NCBI RefSeq assembly: GCF_003628125.1
Contig: NZ_RBZU01000004.1
Coordinates: 310,001 to 374,000, forward strand
DNA: 64,000 nucleotides
Origin: Pararobbsia silviterrae
GTDB taxonomy: Bacteria; Pseudomonadota; Gammaproteobacteria; Burkholderiales; Burkholderiaceae
Direction of reading: 5' to 3'
The position numbers and the translations under genes were made by a program. Positions 55,316-63,770 of this stretch are shown one piece after another. Within the stretch, counting starts at the first letter, position 1. Every line of letters begins with the position of its first letter. The notes under the pieces are model-generated. The model was given only the letters and a program-made list of their open reading frames with translations. It was not told the origin of the DNA and searched no databases.

Positions 55316-55666
55316 TCAGGGCGTGCCGTCCATCTTTCGAATCATCGCGTCGTCGCGCGTGCGGCGTATCCGCTCGATCGTGCCGCGCACGGCGGTCATC
55401 GTCAGGTGATTGACCAGACCGAATACATTGCGGTCGAGGCCATGCGCGACGACAGGTTCCGTGCCATGTGTGTCGACCTTGATTACACATCGTTTGTCCG
55501 GACCGCCGCGCGGACCGTTGACGTCGTTCAGGTAGACGTCGACATGGCGGATACGCCGGCCGATGCGCGCAAACGCGCGCTCGATACGTGCGTGAACATG
55601 CATGCGAATGCTCGTGCGCTCGCGATCGGTCAGCGAGAGGTTTGACATCTGAATACGGATTTCCAT
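55316..55666 (-). CDS. HPF/RaiA-family ribosome-associated protein
   Basis: 116 residues. IRIQMSNLSLTDRERTSIRMHVHARIERAFARIGRRIRHVDVYLND in parts is the HPF/YfiA beta-alpha-beta-beta-beta-alpha fold, and DKRCVIKVDTHGTEPVVAHG resembles the rest. Short-form hibernation factors bind the 30S decoding centre in stationary phase. This is a divergent paralogue not near rpoN, where the main hpf usually lies, so it may act in a specific stress. AGGAGAT precedes the ATG. Confidence 0.75.
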   Translation of the reverse strand: MEIRIQMSNLSLTDRERTSIRMHVHARIERAFARIGRRIRHVDVYLNDVNGPRGGPDKRCVIKVDTHGTEPVVAHGLDRNVFGLVNHLTMTAVRGTIERIRRTRDDAMIRKMDGTP

Positions 55667-55885
55667 CGTGATCTCCTGTTCGCGGGAATCGCGAGACAGG
55701 ATCCAATCTAAGGCGATCCCCGGAGCGCGAATATTCGTTTTTATCGAAGCGTCGATCGATGCGCGCGTGCGGTTGTCGTGCGGATGTCGCGCGCTTCGAT
55801 CGACGCCCGGCGTCCTCATTTTCGCCTCATTGTCGACGCCTACGATACGCACCATCGACACGTAGGCGAACACTGCGGGAGCGTC

Positions 55886-56311
55886 ATGGTGAACTACAAG
55901 CATCTCTACTACTTCTGGATGGTCGCGCGCATCGGCGGCGTGGTGCGTGCGTCGCATCGACTGCACATCACGCCGCAAACCTTGAGCGGTCAGATCAAAT
56001 TGCTCGAACAGCGTTTCGGCGGCGCATTGTTCGTGCGCGAAGGACGGCATATTCGTCTGACCGAGGCAGGCCGGATCGCGGCCGACTACGCCGACGATAT
56101 CTTCGCGAAGGGCCTCGAACTCGATGCCGCGGTGCGCGAGAGCTTGCGCGCGACGCATGCGCTGTCGCGTCCGCCGTCGAGCTCGCCACTGCGTCCTCAA
56201 TCGCACCCTGTTGCGCATCCCGACGCCGCGCCGCTCATGCGGCCGTTGTCGAACGATGCCACGCGCACGCCGGGGTTCGGCCATCTGACGCTTGTGTCGC
56301 GACGCGATTGA
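55886..56311 (+). CDS. Truncated NhaR-like LysR regulator (HTH only)
   Basis: 141 residues. The first ~90 match the DNA-binding half of NhaR-like LysR proteins (NYKHLYYFWMVARIGGVVRASHRLHITPQTLSGQIKLLEQRFGG in pieces, then EGRHIRLTEAGRIAADYADDIF). The effector domain, normally ~200 more residues, is absent; residues 95-141 are Pro/Ser-rich and unrelated. It could be a free-standing DNA-binding protein or the leftover of a deleted gene. ATG 55886 is the usual NhaR start plus one Val. Confidence 0.7.
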   Translation: MVNYKHLYYFWMVARIGGVVRASHRLHITPQTLSGQIKLLEQRFGGALFVREGRHIRLTEAGRIAADYADDIFAKGLELDAAVRESLRATHALSRPPSSSPLRPQSHPVAHPDAAPLMRPLSNDATRTPGFGHLTLVSRRD

Positions 56312-56399
56312 GCCGTGGACTGCCGGCGGCGCGTGGCGTTTGCCTGTAAGATGCAACGCGTTTTTTCGATTCCGTGGTTCGATTGGATGATGAGCTTCT

Positions 56400-56828
56400 A
56401 TGTCTGACGCAAGCAACGACACACGCAGCGCGCCGACGGCGTTCGAATTGATCGGCGGCGAGGCGCGCGTGCGTGCGCTGATCGATCGTTTCTACGATCT
56501 GATGGACCTCGAGCCCGACTACGCGGGCATCCGCGCGCTCCATCCCGCGTCGCTCGATCATTCGCGCGATAAATTCTTCTGGTTTCTTTGCGGCTGGCTC
56601 GGCGGTCCTGATCATTACATCAGCCGCTTCGGTCATCCGCGTTTGCGTGCGCGGCATCTGCCTTTCCCGATCGCGACGTCCGAACGCGACCAGTGGCTGC
56701 ATTGCATGCAGCAGGCAATGGAAGATATCGAACTCGACGACACGCTGCGCGCGCGTCTGATGAAGGCCTTTTTCGACACCGCCGACTGGATGGTAAATCG
56801 CGAGTCGCCGGTCACGAAGGTGATGTGA
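56400..56828 (+). CDS. Group II truncated haemoglobin
   Basis: 142 residues. FELIGGEARVRALIDRFYDLMD is the A/B helix region, KFFWFLCGWLGGPDHYISRFGHPRLRARHLPFPI carries the distal residues and proximal His (GHPRLRARH), and W-G8 is in ERDQWLHCM. This is the TrHbO group, proposed to handle oxygen or nitric oxide and peroxide. It sits before the catalase gene but 480 bp away. Length is slightly over the family norm from a disordered N-terminal 12 residues. Confidence 0.92.
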   Translation: MSDASNDTRSAPTAFELIGGEARVRALIDRFYDLMDLEPDYAGIRALHPASLDHSRDKFFWFLCGWLGGPDHYISRFGHPRLRARHLPFPIATSERDQWLHCMQQAMEDIELDDTLRARLMKAFFDTADWMVNRESPVTKVM

Positions 56829-57310
56829 GCCGCCGCCGGAACGGATCGATGTTCTCGATGAGGACGATCCGACCGTCCATCTCGGTTTCGGCAGCACGAG
56901 TACTCTGTACGCGCTTCGCGGGTTCACGAAGTAGCCGCCGGGCTGTGCGCGTGGGCGCGCCGGCCGTTGCCACCTCGTTCGTGCGCGGTACGCACCCGCA
57001 TGCGTATCGCTGATCGAGCTTCGTGTGCGCATAAGCATCGCGAGGCGTCCGATGTTTTAGCGACGAGGTTTCCCTGGCTTCTGTAGTCGTTCTCTATCAA
57101 TGTGTTCGGAGTTCGCGAACATATGACAGCGAGCTTGCGTGTCGCGCGGGTGGGCGATCCGGCGTCTTAGGCAAGTCCTATGGGCGCAGTAAAAAAGCTC
57201 AACTACGCACAGCCCGCTTCGCTGATATCGTGAACGCACTTCATGACGGATCGCACCGATCCGGTCATGACTGAGTCCCCGTCCATTCATCACGAAAGAG
57301 GCACACTCTC
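56829..57310. other. Non-coding stretch upstream of catalase
   Basis: 482 bp without a supportable gene; a 78-codon minus-strand frame at 57057-57293 has Arg/Cys-rich sequence and no ribosome site. The part from 57100 to 57290 should hold the catalase promoter and any peroxide-responsive (OxyR-type) site, which I could not delimit. Confidence 0.5.
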
Positions 57311-58789
57311 ATGGCAAAGCTCACGACGGCGTTTGGCGCGCCGGTGGTCGACAATCAAAATATTCAAACAGCCGGACCGCGGGGCCCTGCATTACTGCAA
57401 GACGTCTGGTTTCTCGAAAAGCTCGCGCATTTCGACCGTGAAGTGATCCCCGAGCGCCGCATGCATGCAAAAGGATCGGGTGCATTCGGCACGTTCACCG
57501 TGACGCATGACATTACGCAATACACGCGGGCCAAGATTTTCTCGAAAGTCGGCAAGCAAACCGAGATGTTCGCGCGGTTCTCGACCGTCGCGGGCGAACG
57601 CGGTGCGGCCGATGCCGAGCGCGATATTCGCGGCTTCGCATTGAAGTTCTATACCGAAGAGGGCAATTGGGATCTCGTCGGAAACAATACGCCGGTGTTC
57701 TTCTTGCGCGATCCGCTGAAGTTCCCCGACCTCAACCATGCCGTCAAGCGCGATCCGCGTACTGGCATGCGCAGCGCGCAGAACAACTGGGATTTCTGGA
57801 CTCAGTTGCCCGAAGCGTTCCATCAGGTCACGATCGTCATGAGCGATCGGGGTATTCCGAAGTCGTATCGCCATATGCACGGCTTCGGCAGTCATGCGTT
57901 CAGCTTCATCAATGCGAACAACGAGCGCTTCTGGGTCAAGTTCCACATGTACACGCAGCAGGGCATCGAGAACCTCACCGATGCCGAAGCCGCGGAGCTT
58001 GTTGGCCGCGATCGCGAATCGCATCATCGCGACCTCTACGAAGCGATCGAGCGCAAGGAGTTTCCGCGCTGGACGATGTACGTGCAGATCATGCCCGAGA
58101 AGGAAGCCGGCCAATATCGCGTCAATCCGTTCGATCTGACGAAGATCTGGTCGAAGAAGGACTACCCGCTCATCGAGGTGGGCGTCATCGAGCTCAACCG
58201 GAATGCCGAGAACAATTTCGCCGATGTCGAGCAGGCCGCGTTCGCGCCCGCCAACGTCGTGCCGGGCATCAGCTTCTCGCCCGACAAGATGCTGCAAGGC
58301 CGTTTGTTCTCGTACGGCGATGCGCAGCGCTACCGCTTGAGCGTGAATCACCATCAGATTCCGGTCAACGCGCCGCGCGGTGCGAACTACGTCAATAGCT
58401 ACCATCGCGACGGTCTGATGCGTGTCGACGGCAACCATGGCGGCACGACATCGTACGAGCCGAATACGCGTGGCGCGTGGCAGGATCAGCCCGATTTCCG
58501 CGAGCCGCCGTTGTCGGTCGAGGGCGCCGCGGATCATTGGAATCATCGCGTCGATGACGATTACTTTTCGCAGTCGGGCGATCTGTTCCGCCTGATGACG
58601 GCCGCCCAGCAGCAGGCCTTGTTCGAGAACACGGCGCGCGCGATACAAGGTGTTTCAAAGCCCGTGCAAAACCTGCATATCGAACATTGCACGAAGGCCG
58701 ATCCCGCCTATGGCGCGGGCGTCGCGCAAGCGATCGATGCGCTTGACCGCGCAGCGGCGGCACGCGCGAATGCGAGCGTGCCAGCCTGA
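57311..58789 (+). CDS. katA: Monofunctional haem catalase
   Basis: 492 residues, small-subunit (clade 3) catalase. Catalytic His52 in [12 protein letters not shown], Asn in [10 protein letters not shown] (~125), haem-ligand Tyr in [13 protein letters not shown], and NADPH-binding residues in HRDLYEAI and nearby. The N-terminus [19 protein letters not shown] is standard. It disproportionates hydrogen peroxide in the cytoplasm. The ATG has AGAGG upstream. A strong terminator ends the transcript 65 bp after the stop. Confidence 0.96.
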   Translation: MAKLTTAFGAPVVDNQNIQTAGPRGPALLQDVWFLEKLAHFDREVIPERRMHAKGSGAFGTFTVTHDITQYTRAKIFSKVGKQTEMFARFSTVAGERGAADAERDIRGFALKFYTEEGNWDLVGNNTPVFFLRDPLKFPDLNHAVKRDPRTGMRSAQNNWDFWTQLPEAFHQVTIVMSDRGIPKSYRHMHGFGSHAFSFINANNERFWVKFHMYTQQGIENLTDAEAAELVGRDRESHHRDLYEAIERKEFPRWTMYVQIMPEKEAGQYRVNPFDLTKIWSKKDYPLIEVGVIELNRNAENNFADVEQAAFAPANVVPGISFSPDKMLQGRLFSYGDAQRYRLSVNHHQIPVNAPRGANYVNSYHRDGLMRVDGNHGGTTSYEPNTRGAWQDQPDFREPPLSVEGAADHWNHRVDDDYFSQSGDLFRLMTAAQQQALFENTARAIQGVSKPVQNLHIEHCTKADPAYGAGVAQAIDALDRAAAARANASVPA

Positions 58790-58854
58790 CGCGTCGCTGG
58801 CACGACTGACAGCTTGGTCGTCGTCCGTCGCTTCCCCGTAGCGTTGGACGTTTG

Positions 58855-58890
58855 ATGCGGTTGCCCGTGATCGGGCAACCGCATTTTTTT
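58855..58890 (+). terminator. Rho-independent terminator after catalase
   Basis: ATGCGGTTGCCC (58855-58866) and GGGCAACCGCAT (58873-58884), perfect 12-bp stem with a 6-nt loop, followed by seven T residues. Clear intrinsic terminator of the catalase gene. Confidence 0.95.
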
Positions 58891-59183
58891 ATTAAGCACT
58901 TCTGTTGCGCGATTTTCGCTAAACGTTCGCTGCGAATTACAGGATTAAGCGGACATTTAGGATGCCCTGCTTTCTTACCAAATTAACGATCTGCTAACCA
59001 ATAAATAACAAATAGCTTTCTAAAGAAAATATTACTTTCGACAAGCCAACGGCGCACGCAATAGTTGCCTCGAACTGTTCGGTCGATCACCGACATGCTT
59101 CGAGGCGCGCTGCGAGACTCGATTGCGTCAGTGATGAAACGCCCGTACGGTCCGTTCCGGATCATCCTTTCAATGGCAATCGC
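58891..59183. other. AT-rich non-coding stretch before the glycosyltransferase gene
   Basis: The block 58900-59045 is far richer in A+T than the rest of the window (TAACCAATAAATAACAAATA near 58996). It may be a promoter or acquired DNA; I see no gene in it. Confidence 0.5.
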
Positions 59184-60158
59184 ATGGGGAAGAAGGACAT
59201 GGTCAACGCGTTCGAGGTCTCGATCTGCATTCCCACGTGCAATCGGCCGGACCTCCTGGACCTCGCGATCCGTTCGTGTCTCGCCCAAACGTATCCCCAC
59301 ATACATGTGTTGATCGGCGACGATTCGACCGACGATCGGACGCAACGTTGGATGCAGACGCACTACGCGCTCGAGCGGCGCGTTCACTACCTGCGCAACG
59401 AGCGTTCGCTGGGGCAGGGCGCGAATGTGTCGCGTCTTTTCGAGCGCGCGCACGGCGACAAGATCGTGTTGCTGCACGACGACGATCTGCTCGAGCCCGA
59501 TGGCGTGCGAACGTTGCTGGAACTGTGGGATCGCGTGCCGGATCTCGAAGTCGCATTCGGCGATCAGTATCTGATCGACATGCAGGGCCGCATCGATTAT
59601 GCGGCGAGCGCGCGATGCAATAGCGACTTCCTGCGAACCGCGAGCGCCGAAGGTCTGCAGGCCGTACCGGGCCGCACGGGACTTGTCTCGATGTTTCCGA
59701 ACAATGGATGGCTTGCGAACGCGGACATCGTCAAACAGGTCGGCTATCAATCTCAATACGGCGCGGGGTGCGACTACGTATTCGGCGTCGAGTTGTGTCT
59801 GAAGGCCAAGAAAATCTATTACGTCAAGCGCTATGTATCGTCGTATCGGCGCACACCGGGGGCGAGTTCGGTCGTCAATCGCGGGTCGTTGCGCTCGTCC
59901 GCGCTCGAAGCGCTGCGGCTCGTCAGCAGTCTCGACCTCAGCCACCATCTCGAACCCGCGCGGCGGATTGCCTACAAGCGCATGGTGCCCGTCGCCGTAT
60001 CGACGCTTTCGCGCAACAACGAACCTGTCACGGGCTTACGTCTCGCGATGCGCCATTTGCACGCTTATCATTACGGGCTGAGTCGCCGCTTCTACTACCA
60101 CATGATGTTGATCGGAACGTCGTGGTTCCGGCGGCGACGCAAGACCCCTCGTTTTTAG
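59184..60158 (+). CDS. GT2 family glycosyltransferase
   Basis: 324 residues, soluble GT-A fold. VSICIPTCNRPDLLDLAIRSCLAQTYPHI at the N-terminus, DDSTDD at ~46, HDDDLLEPDG (the DXD metal site, ~98), and an acceptor region with GAGCDYVFGVEL. Typical of enzymes decorating surface polysaccharides or glycoproteins. The start could be 59184 or ATG 59199, which follows GGGGAAGAAGGA. It stands alone after an AT-rich stretch, with no other sugar genes nearby, so its substrate is unknown. Confidence 0.85.
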   Translation: MGKKDMVNAFEVSICIPTCNRPDLLDLAIRSCLAQTYPHIHVLIGDDSTDDRTQRWMQTHYALERRVHYLRNERSLGQGANVSRLFERAHGDKIVLLHDDDLLEPDGVRTLLELWDRVPDLEVAFGDQYLIDMQGRIDYAASARCNSDFLRTASAEGLQAVPGRTGLVSMFPNNGWLANADIVKQVGYQSQYGAGCDYVFGVELCLKAKKIYYVKRYVSSYRRTPGASSVVNRGSLRSSALEALRLVSSLDLSHHLEPARRIAYKRMVPVAVSTLSRNNEPVTGLRLAMRHLHAYHYGLSRRFYYHMMLIGTSWFRRRRKTPRF

Positions 60159-60218
60159 CGCGCAGGTGCGCTGCGATCGAGACGGCTTTCCACTCTCGCC
60201 AGACAGATACAGCGCACA

Positions 60219-61049
60219 TTGAACGTGACTTTCCTCGACCGGTACCTCTCACGAATCCAGTATGCGGGCCCGCTTTCGCAAGCCCACGAGACCCTGACCG
60301 CGCTGATCGAGCATCACCTCGCGGCGATTCCGTTCGAGAACATCGACGTCTTGCTCGGCCGCGACATCGATATCGAGCCCGAAGCGATCGACGCCAAGCT
60401 CATCGATCGCGAACGCGGCGGCTATTGCTTTGAACACAACAACCTGTTCGCGCGCGTGCTCGAAGCGCTCGGATTCGAAGTCGATCGTCTCGCGGCGCGT
60501 GTGACCTTCGGACGCGCACCCGACGCGCCGCCCCTGCCGCGCACGCACATGACTCTGCGCGTCGAATCGGAAGGCCGGCATTGGCTCGTCGATGTCGGTT
60601 TCGGCGGCGTATGTCCGATCGCGCCGCTCGCGCTCGATACGGCCGAACCGCAGCCGACGTCGCTCGAGACGTTTCGCGTGCTGCCGGGCCGCGACGGCTG
60701 GATCGCCGAATTCGAGGCGGACGGCGCCTGGCGCGGCATGTATGAGGTGTCGCCCGAACGTCTCGGCGCGATCGATTACGCGCCGTTGAACTGGTTCACG
60801 TCGACGCATCCCGAATCGATCTTCAAGCATCATCTGATGGCCGCGATCGTCACGCGCGGAGCGCGTCACGGTTTGCTCGACAATCGACTGACGACGCGTC
60901 ATGCCGACGGCACGCAGACCTCGCGCACGCTCGATGCCGACGAACTCGCACGCGTGCTCGTCGAACCGTTCGGACTGACGATCGAACCCGAATGGCGCGC
61001 GTTGATCGAGCGTCTCGCGCGCGACGAGGCCGAAGCGCCTCGCGTCTGA
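60219..61049 (+). CDS. nat: Arylamine N-acetyltransferase
   Basis: 276 residues. The catalytic triad is visible: Cys70 in RGGYCFEHN, His110 in LPRTHMTL and Asp125 in LVDVGFGG. The fold is that of bacterial NATs, which transfer acetyl from acetyl-CoA to arylamines and hydrazines. The start is a TTG (60219) with a weak ribosome site; GTG at 60225 is two codons on. It sits alone between the glycosyltransferase and PcaQ genes. Confidence 0.92.
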   Translation: MNVTFLDRYLSRIQYAGPLSQAHETLTALIEHHLAAIPFENIDVLLGRDIDIEPEAIDAKLIDRERGGYCFEHNNLFARVLEALGFEVDRLAARVTFGRAPDAPPLPRTHMTLRVESEGRHWLVDVGFGGVCPIAPLALDTAEPQPTSLETFRVLPGRDGWIAEFEADGAWRGMYEVSPERLGAIDYAPLNWFTSTHPESIFKHHLMAAIVTRGARHGLLDNRLTTRHADGTQTSRTLDADELARVLVEPFGLTIEPEWRALIERLARDEAEAPRV

Positions 61050-61066
61050 CCGCCCCAGGGGTGATC

Positions 61067-61110
61067 GCCCCGGGTCTGATCCCTCTGAGTCTGAGAGCCC
61101 CGGGTCTGAT
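61067..61110. repeat. 14-bp direct repeat after nat
   Basis: GCCCCGGGTCTGAT at 61067-61080 and 61097-61110 (period 30), with degenerate copies (CCCAGAGTCCGAT) on to about 61125, in the 91-bp gap between the converging nat and pcaQ genes. Confidence 0.55.
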
Positions 61111-61140
61111 GACCCAGAGTCCGATAACGCCGATAGTCCA

Positions 61141-62079
61141 TTAAGCGACCGCGGGCCGCGCGCGTGCGGCCGCGCGGATCGCTTCGAGCAGGCTCTCGCC
61201 TGTCGGCGACGGGCCGTGGTCGTTGCGCCGGATCAGGCCGATCGGCTCGTCGGTGCCCGCGAACGGCATCGGCAGGCGCACGAGCAAACCGCGTTCGATG
61301 TCGTGTTCGACCGCGCCCGCGGGAACGAACCAGACCGCTTCGTTGGCCAGCGTCAGCGCGCGGCCGAGCGAGACCGACAGCGTTTCGACGAACGAACTCA
61401 GCGCCGTGGCGCCGAATGCGGTCAGCACGCTCTCGGCCGACTGTCGGATCAGCGTGCCGAGCGGCGGGACGACGACCGGATGGCGCGCGAGCATCGCGGC
61501 CGTGATCGCCGATTCGCCGCACAACGCATGGCCCGCGCGAACCGCGACGATCAGCGGCTCGCGATACAGATGCTCGAAACTCATGCCGGCCATGCCGTCG
61601 GGATCGGACAGCCGTCCGACGACGAGTTCGATCTCGGTCGCGCGCAGCCGTTCGAGCAGCCGCGTGTTCGCATCGGTCCAGACTTGCACGGATACGCCGG
61701 GCCAGGCGGCGCGGAACGTCGCGAGCGCGGCGGGCAGCAGCGCGCCCGCGACGGTCGGCAGCACGCCGATCGAGACCGTGGCCGGCAGGTTCGTCCCGTG
61801 CCGCATCAGCTTGTCGACGCCCTCGCGCAACGCCGCGACCGATTCGTTGGCATGGGGCGCGAACAAGCGCCCCTCGCGCGTGGGCACGGCGCCGCGCCGG
61901 CCGCGCTCGAACAGCGCGATGCCGAGGATCGATTCAAGCTCGGCGATCGTCTTCGAGACGGCCGGCTGCGTGATCGACAGGCTCGACGCCGCGCGCTGCA
62001 CGCTGCCGAGCTGGAATACGGCCAGAAAACACTGGAGATGCCGGAATTTGACGCGATTGTTGGCGGTCGTACTTTCCAT
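61141..62079 (-). CDS. pcaQ: LysR-family activator PcaQ
   Basis: 312 residues. N-terminal HTH (VKFRHLQCFLAVFQLGSVQRAASSLSITQPAVSKTIAELE in parts) and effector domain (VSIGVLPTVAGALLPAALATFR, LYREPLIVAVRAGHAL, ARHPVVVPPLGTLIRQ). The opening and the GVLPT segment are typical of PcaQ, which activates protocatechuate genes in response to beta-carboxy-muconate-type intermediates. It is divergent from pcaHG with a 193-bp gap carrying a palindrome. Identification rests on family resemblance and context together. Confidence 0.9.
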   Translation of the reverse strand: MESTTANNRVKFRHLQCFLAVFQLGSVQRAASSLSITQPAVSKTIAELESILGIALFERGRRGAVPTREGRLFAPHANESVAALREGVDKLMRHGTNLPATVSIGVLPTVAGALLPAALATFRAAWPGVSVQVWTDANTRLLERLRATEIELVVGRLSDPDGMAGMSFEHLYREPLIVAVRAGHALCGESAITAAMLARHPVVVPPLGTLIRQSAESVLTAFGATALSSFVETLSVSLGRALTLANEAVWFVPAGAVEHDIERGLLVRLPMPFAGTDEPIGLIRRNDHGPSPTGESLLEAIRAAARARPAVA

Positions 62080-62122
62080 GACGGTTAGTTATACCTGAGC
62101 GCACAAAATGTCATTTTCCATA

Positions 62123-62143
62123 ACTTTGTCTATTCGATAAAGT
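62123..62143. promoter_or_regulatory. Candidate PcaQ operator
   Basis: ACTTTGTC-TATTC-GATAAAGT (62123-62143) is an imperfect 21-bp dyad (ACTTT/AAAGT and TC/GA arms) in the pcaQ-pcaH gap, of the LysR T-N11-A sort. A second ATAAC half-site lies near 62091 on the minus strand. Published PcaQ sites contain ATAAC/GTTA halves; binding here is inferred. Confidence 0.5.
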
Positions 62144-62272
62144 GGCTTCCACAACACGACGGACGGTCAGCACGGCGCGCAAGGCGCGTGCAGCCTTCCG
62201 CGCCATGCCCCCCACATCCACGTCCTAGCCGGCGGATGCGCGGATTCACAATGAACACGTCGGAGACAACGC

Positions 62273-63007
62273 ATGACTGCTGAGACATCGACTTCCCTCG
62301 CCGAAACCCCGGCCATCCTGTCGCCCCGCGACTGGGACGCCCACCCGGCATACATCTATCCCGGTTATCGCTCGTCGGTGCTGCGCGGACCGACGCGCCC
62401 GCTGATTCCGCTCAAGGAAAACCTGCGTAACCGCCGGGTACCGGTCTACGGGGCGGAAGATCTCGGCAAGCTCGACAACGACCTCACGCGCAACGCCGTG
62501 AAGAACGGCGAGCCGCTGGGCGAACGCATCATCGTGACGGGCCGTGTGCTCGACGAAGGCGGCCGTCCCGTGCGCAACACGCTCGTCGAAGTCTGGCAAG
62601 CCAATGCCGCCGGCCGCTATGTGCACAAGACCGACCAGCATGACGCGCCGCTCGATCCGAACTTTCTCGGCGCGGGCCGCTGCCTGACGGACAACGACGG
62701 GTACTACCGGTTCAAGACGATCAAGCCGGGCGCGTATCCGTGGGGCAACCATCCGAACGCGTGGCGCCCGAACCATATTCACTTCTCGCTGTTCGGCGAT
62801 GCGTTCGGCTCGCGCCTCGTCACGCAGATGTACTTCCCCGGCGATCCGCTGCTTGCCTACGACCCGATCTATCAGGGCACGCCCGAGAGTGCGCGCGAAC
62901 GCATGATCTCGGCATTCTCGATGGACGTGACCGAAGAGGGTTACGCGCTCGGTTACATTTTCGACATCGTGCTGCGCGGCCCGAACCAGACGCCGACGGA
63001 GGACTGA
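62273..63007 (+). CDS. pcaH: Protocatechuate 3,4-dioxygenase beta subunit
   Basis: 244 residues. Intradiol dioxygenase fold with the Fe(III) ligands Tyr116 (NAAGRY), Tyr155 (GAYPW), His168 and His170 (PNHIHF). It cleaves protocatechuate to beta-carboxy-cis,cis-muconate together with PcaG. Start ATG has GGAG upstream. Two bases separate it from pcaG, so they are tightly coupled. It consumes the product of the QuiC1-like enzyme at 2365. Confidence 0.97.
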   Translation: MTAETSTSLAETPAILSPRDWDAHPAYIYPGYRSSVLRGPTRPLIPLKENLRNRRVPVYGAEDLGKLDNDLTRNAVKNGEPLGERIIVTGRVLDEGGRPVRNTLVEVWQANAAGRYVHKTDQHDAPLDPNFLGAGRCLTDNDGYYRFKTIKPGAYPWGNHPNAWRPNHIHFSLFGDAFGSRLVTQMYFPGDPLLAYDPIYQGTPESARERMISAFSMDVTEEGYALGYIFDIVLRGPNQTPTED

Positions 63008-63009
63008 AC

Positions 63010-63600
63010 ATGACCCAACTCAAGCAAACGCCGTCGCAGACCGTCGGGCCGTATTTCGCATACGGGCTGTGCCCGCAGCAGTACAACTACGATCTCAAGA
63101 GCCTGTTCACGCCGGTGCTCGCCGAGCCCGAAGTGCCGGGCACGCACATCACGATCATCGGCAATGTGTTCGACGGCGAAGGCAAGGCCGTCGCCGACGC
63201 GATGATCGAAATGGTTCAGGCCGATGCGTCGGGGCGCTATGTCGAGTCGCCGTCCGAAGCGCGTCAATCGGGTTTCCGCGGCTTCGCCCGTTGCGGCACG
63301 GGTACCGACGCTCAGGCGCGCTTCGTCATCGAGACGGTCAAGCCCGGCCGTGTCGATGCGCAATCCGCGCCGCACGTCGACGTCATCGTGCTCATGCGCG
63401 GCATGCTCGTGCATGCGTTCACGCGGCTCTATTTCGACGATGAAGCGGCGGCCAACGCGGCCGACCCGGTGCTCGCGCAAGTACCCGCCGAGCGTCGCAC
63501 GACGCTCGTGGCCAAGCGCGTGCAAGGTGTCTCGAACCCCACGTATCGCTTCGATATCCACATGCAAGGCTCACAGGAAACTGTGTTCTTCGACCTTTGA
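63010..63600 (+). CDS. pcaG: Protocatechuate 3,4-dioxygenase alpha subunit
   Basis: 196 residues. Same fold as PcaH (SQTVGPYFAYGL, ITIIGNVFDGEGKAVADAMIEMVQADASGRY in parts, HVDVIVLMRGMLVHAFTRLYF) without the iron ligands, as expected of the alpha chain, which helps form the active-site pocket. C-terminal VFFDL is typical. It follows pcaH by 2 bp. A long hairpin separates it from pcaK. Confidence 0.97.
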   Translation: MTQLKQTPSQTVGPYFAYGLCPQQYNYDLKSLFTPVLAEPEVPGTHITIIGNVFDGEGKAVADAMIEMVQADASGRYVESPSEARQSGFRGFARCGTGTDAQARFVIETVKPGRVDAQSAPHVDVIVLMRGMLVHAFTRLYFDDEAAANAADPVLAQVPAERRTTLVAKRVQGVSNPTYRFDIHMQGSQETVFFDL

Positions 63601-63657
63601 TCGCACGTCGCGCTTGACGTGACCCGGGCGGCTCGCCAACGGCCGCCCGATTCGAAC

Positions 63658-63727
63658 GCCGGCATCGCGCGATTGGCCGGCACCCGACTTCGACTCGGGT
63701 GCCGGCCAATCGCGCGATCGTGCCGGC
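63658..63727 (+). repeat. Long hairpin between pcaG and pcaK
   Basis: A 23-bp perfect inverted repeat (63665-63687 and 63695-63717; 7-nt loop) extended by GCCGGCA/TGCCGGC with a 3-nt bulge (63718-63720). No T-run follows. The central sequences ATTGGCCGGCACCCGA and its complement make it unusually stable. It may limit pcaK expression or protect the pcaHG message. Confidence 0.8.
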
Positions 63728-63770
63728 ATGTTGGCGTTGTCATTTCAAAAACGATATTCAGGAGGCACAC

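Noticed and set aside
57057-57293. 78-codon minus-strand frame before the catalase
   Set aside because: No ribosome site, Arg/Cys-rich composition, overlaps the expected catalase promoter.
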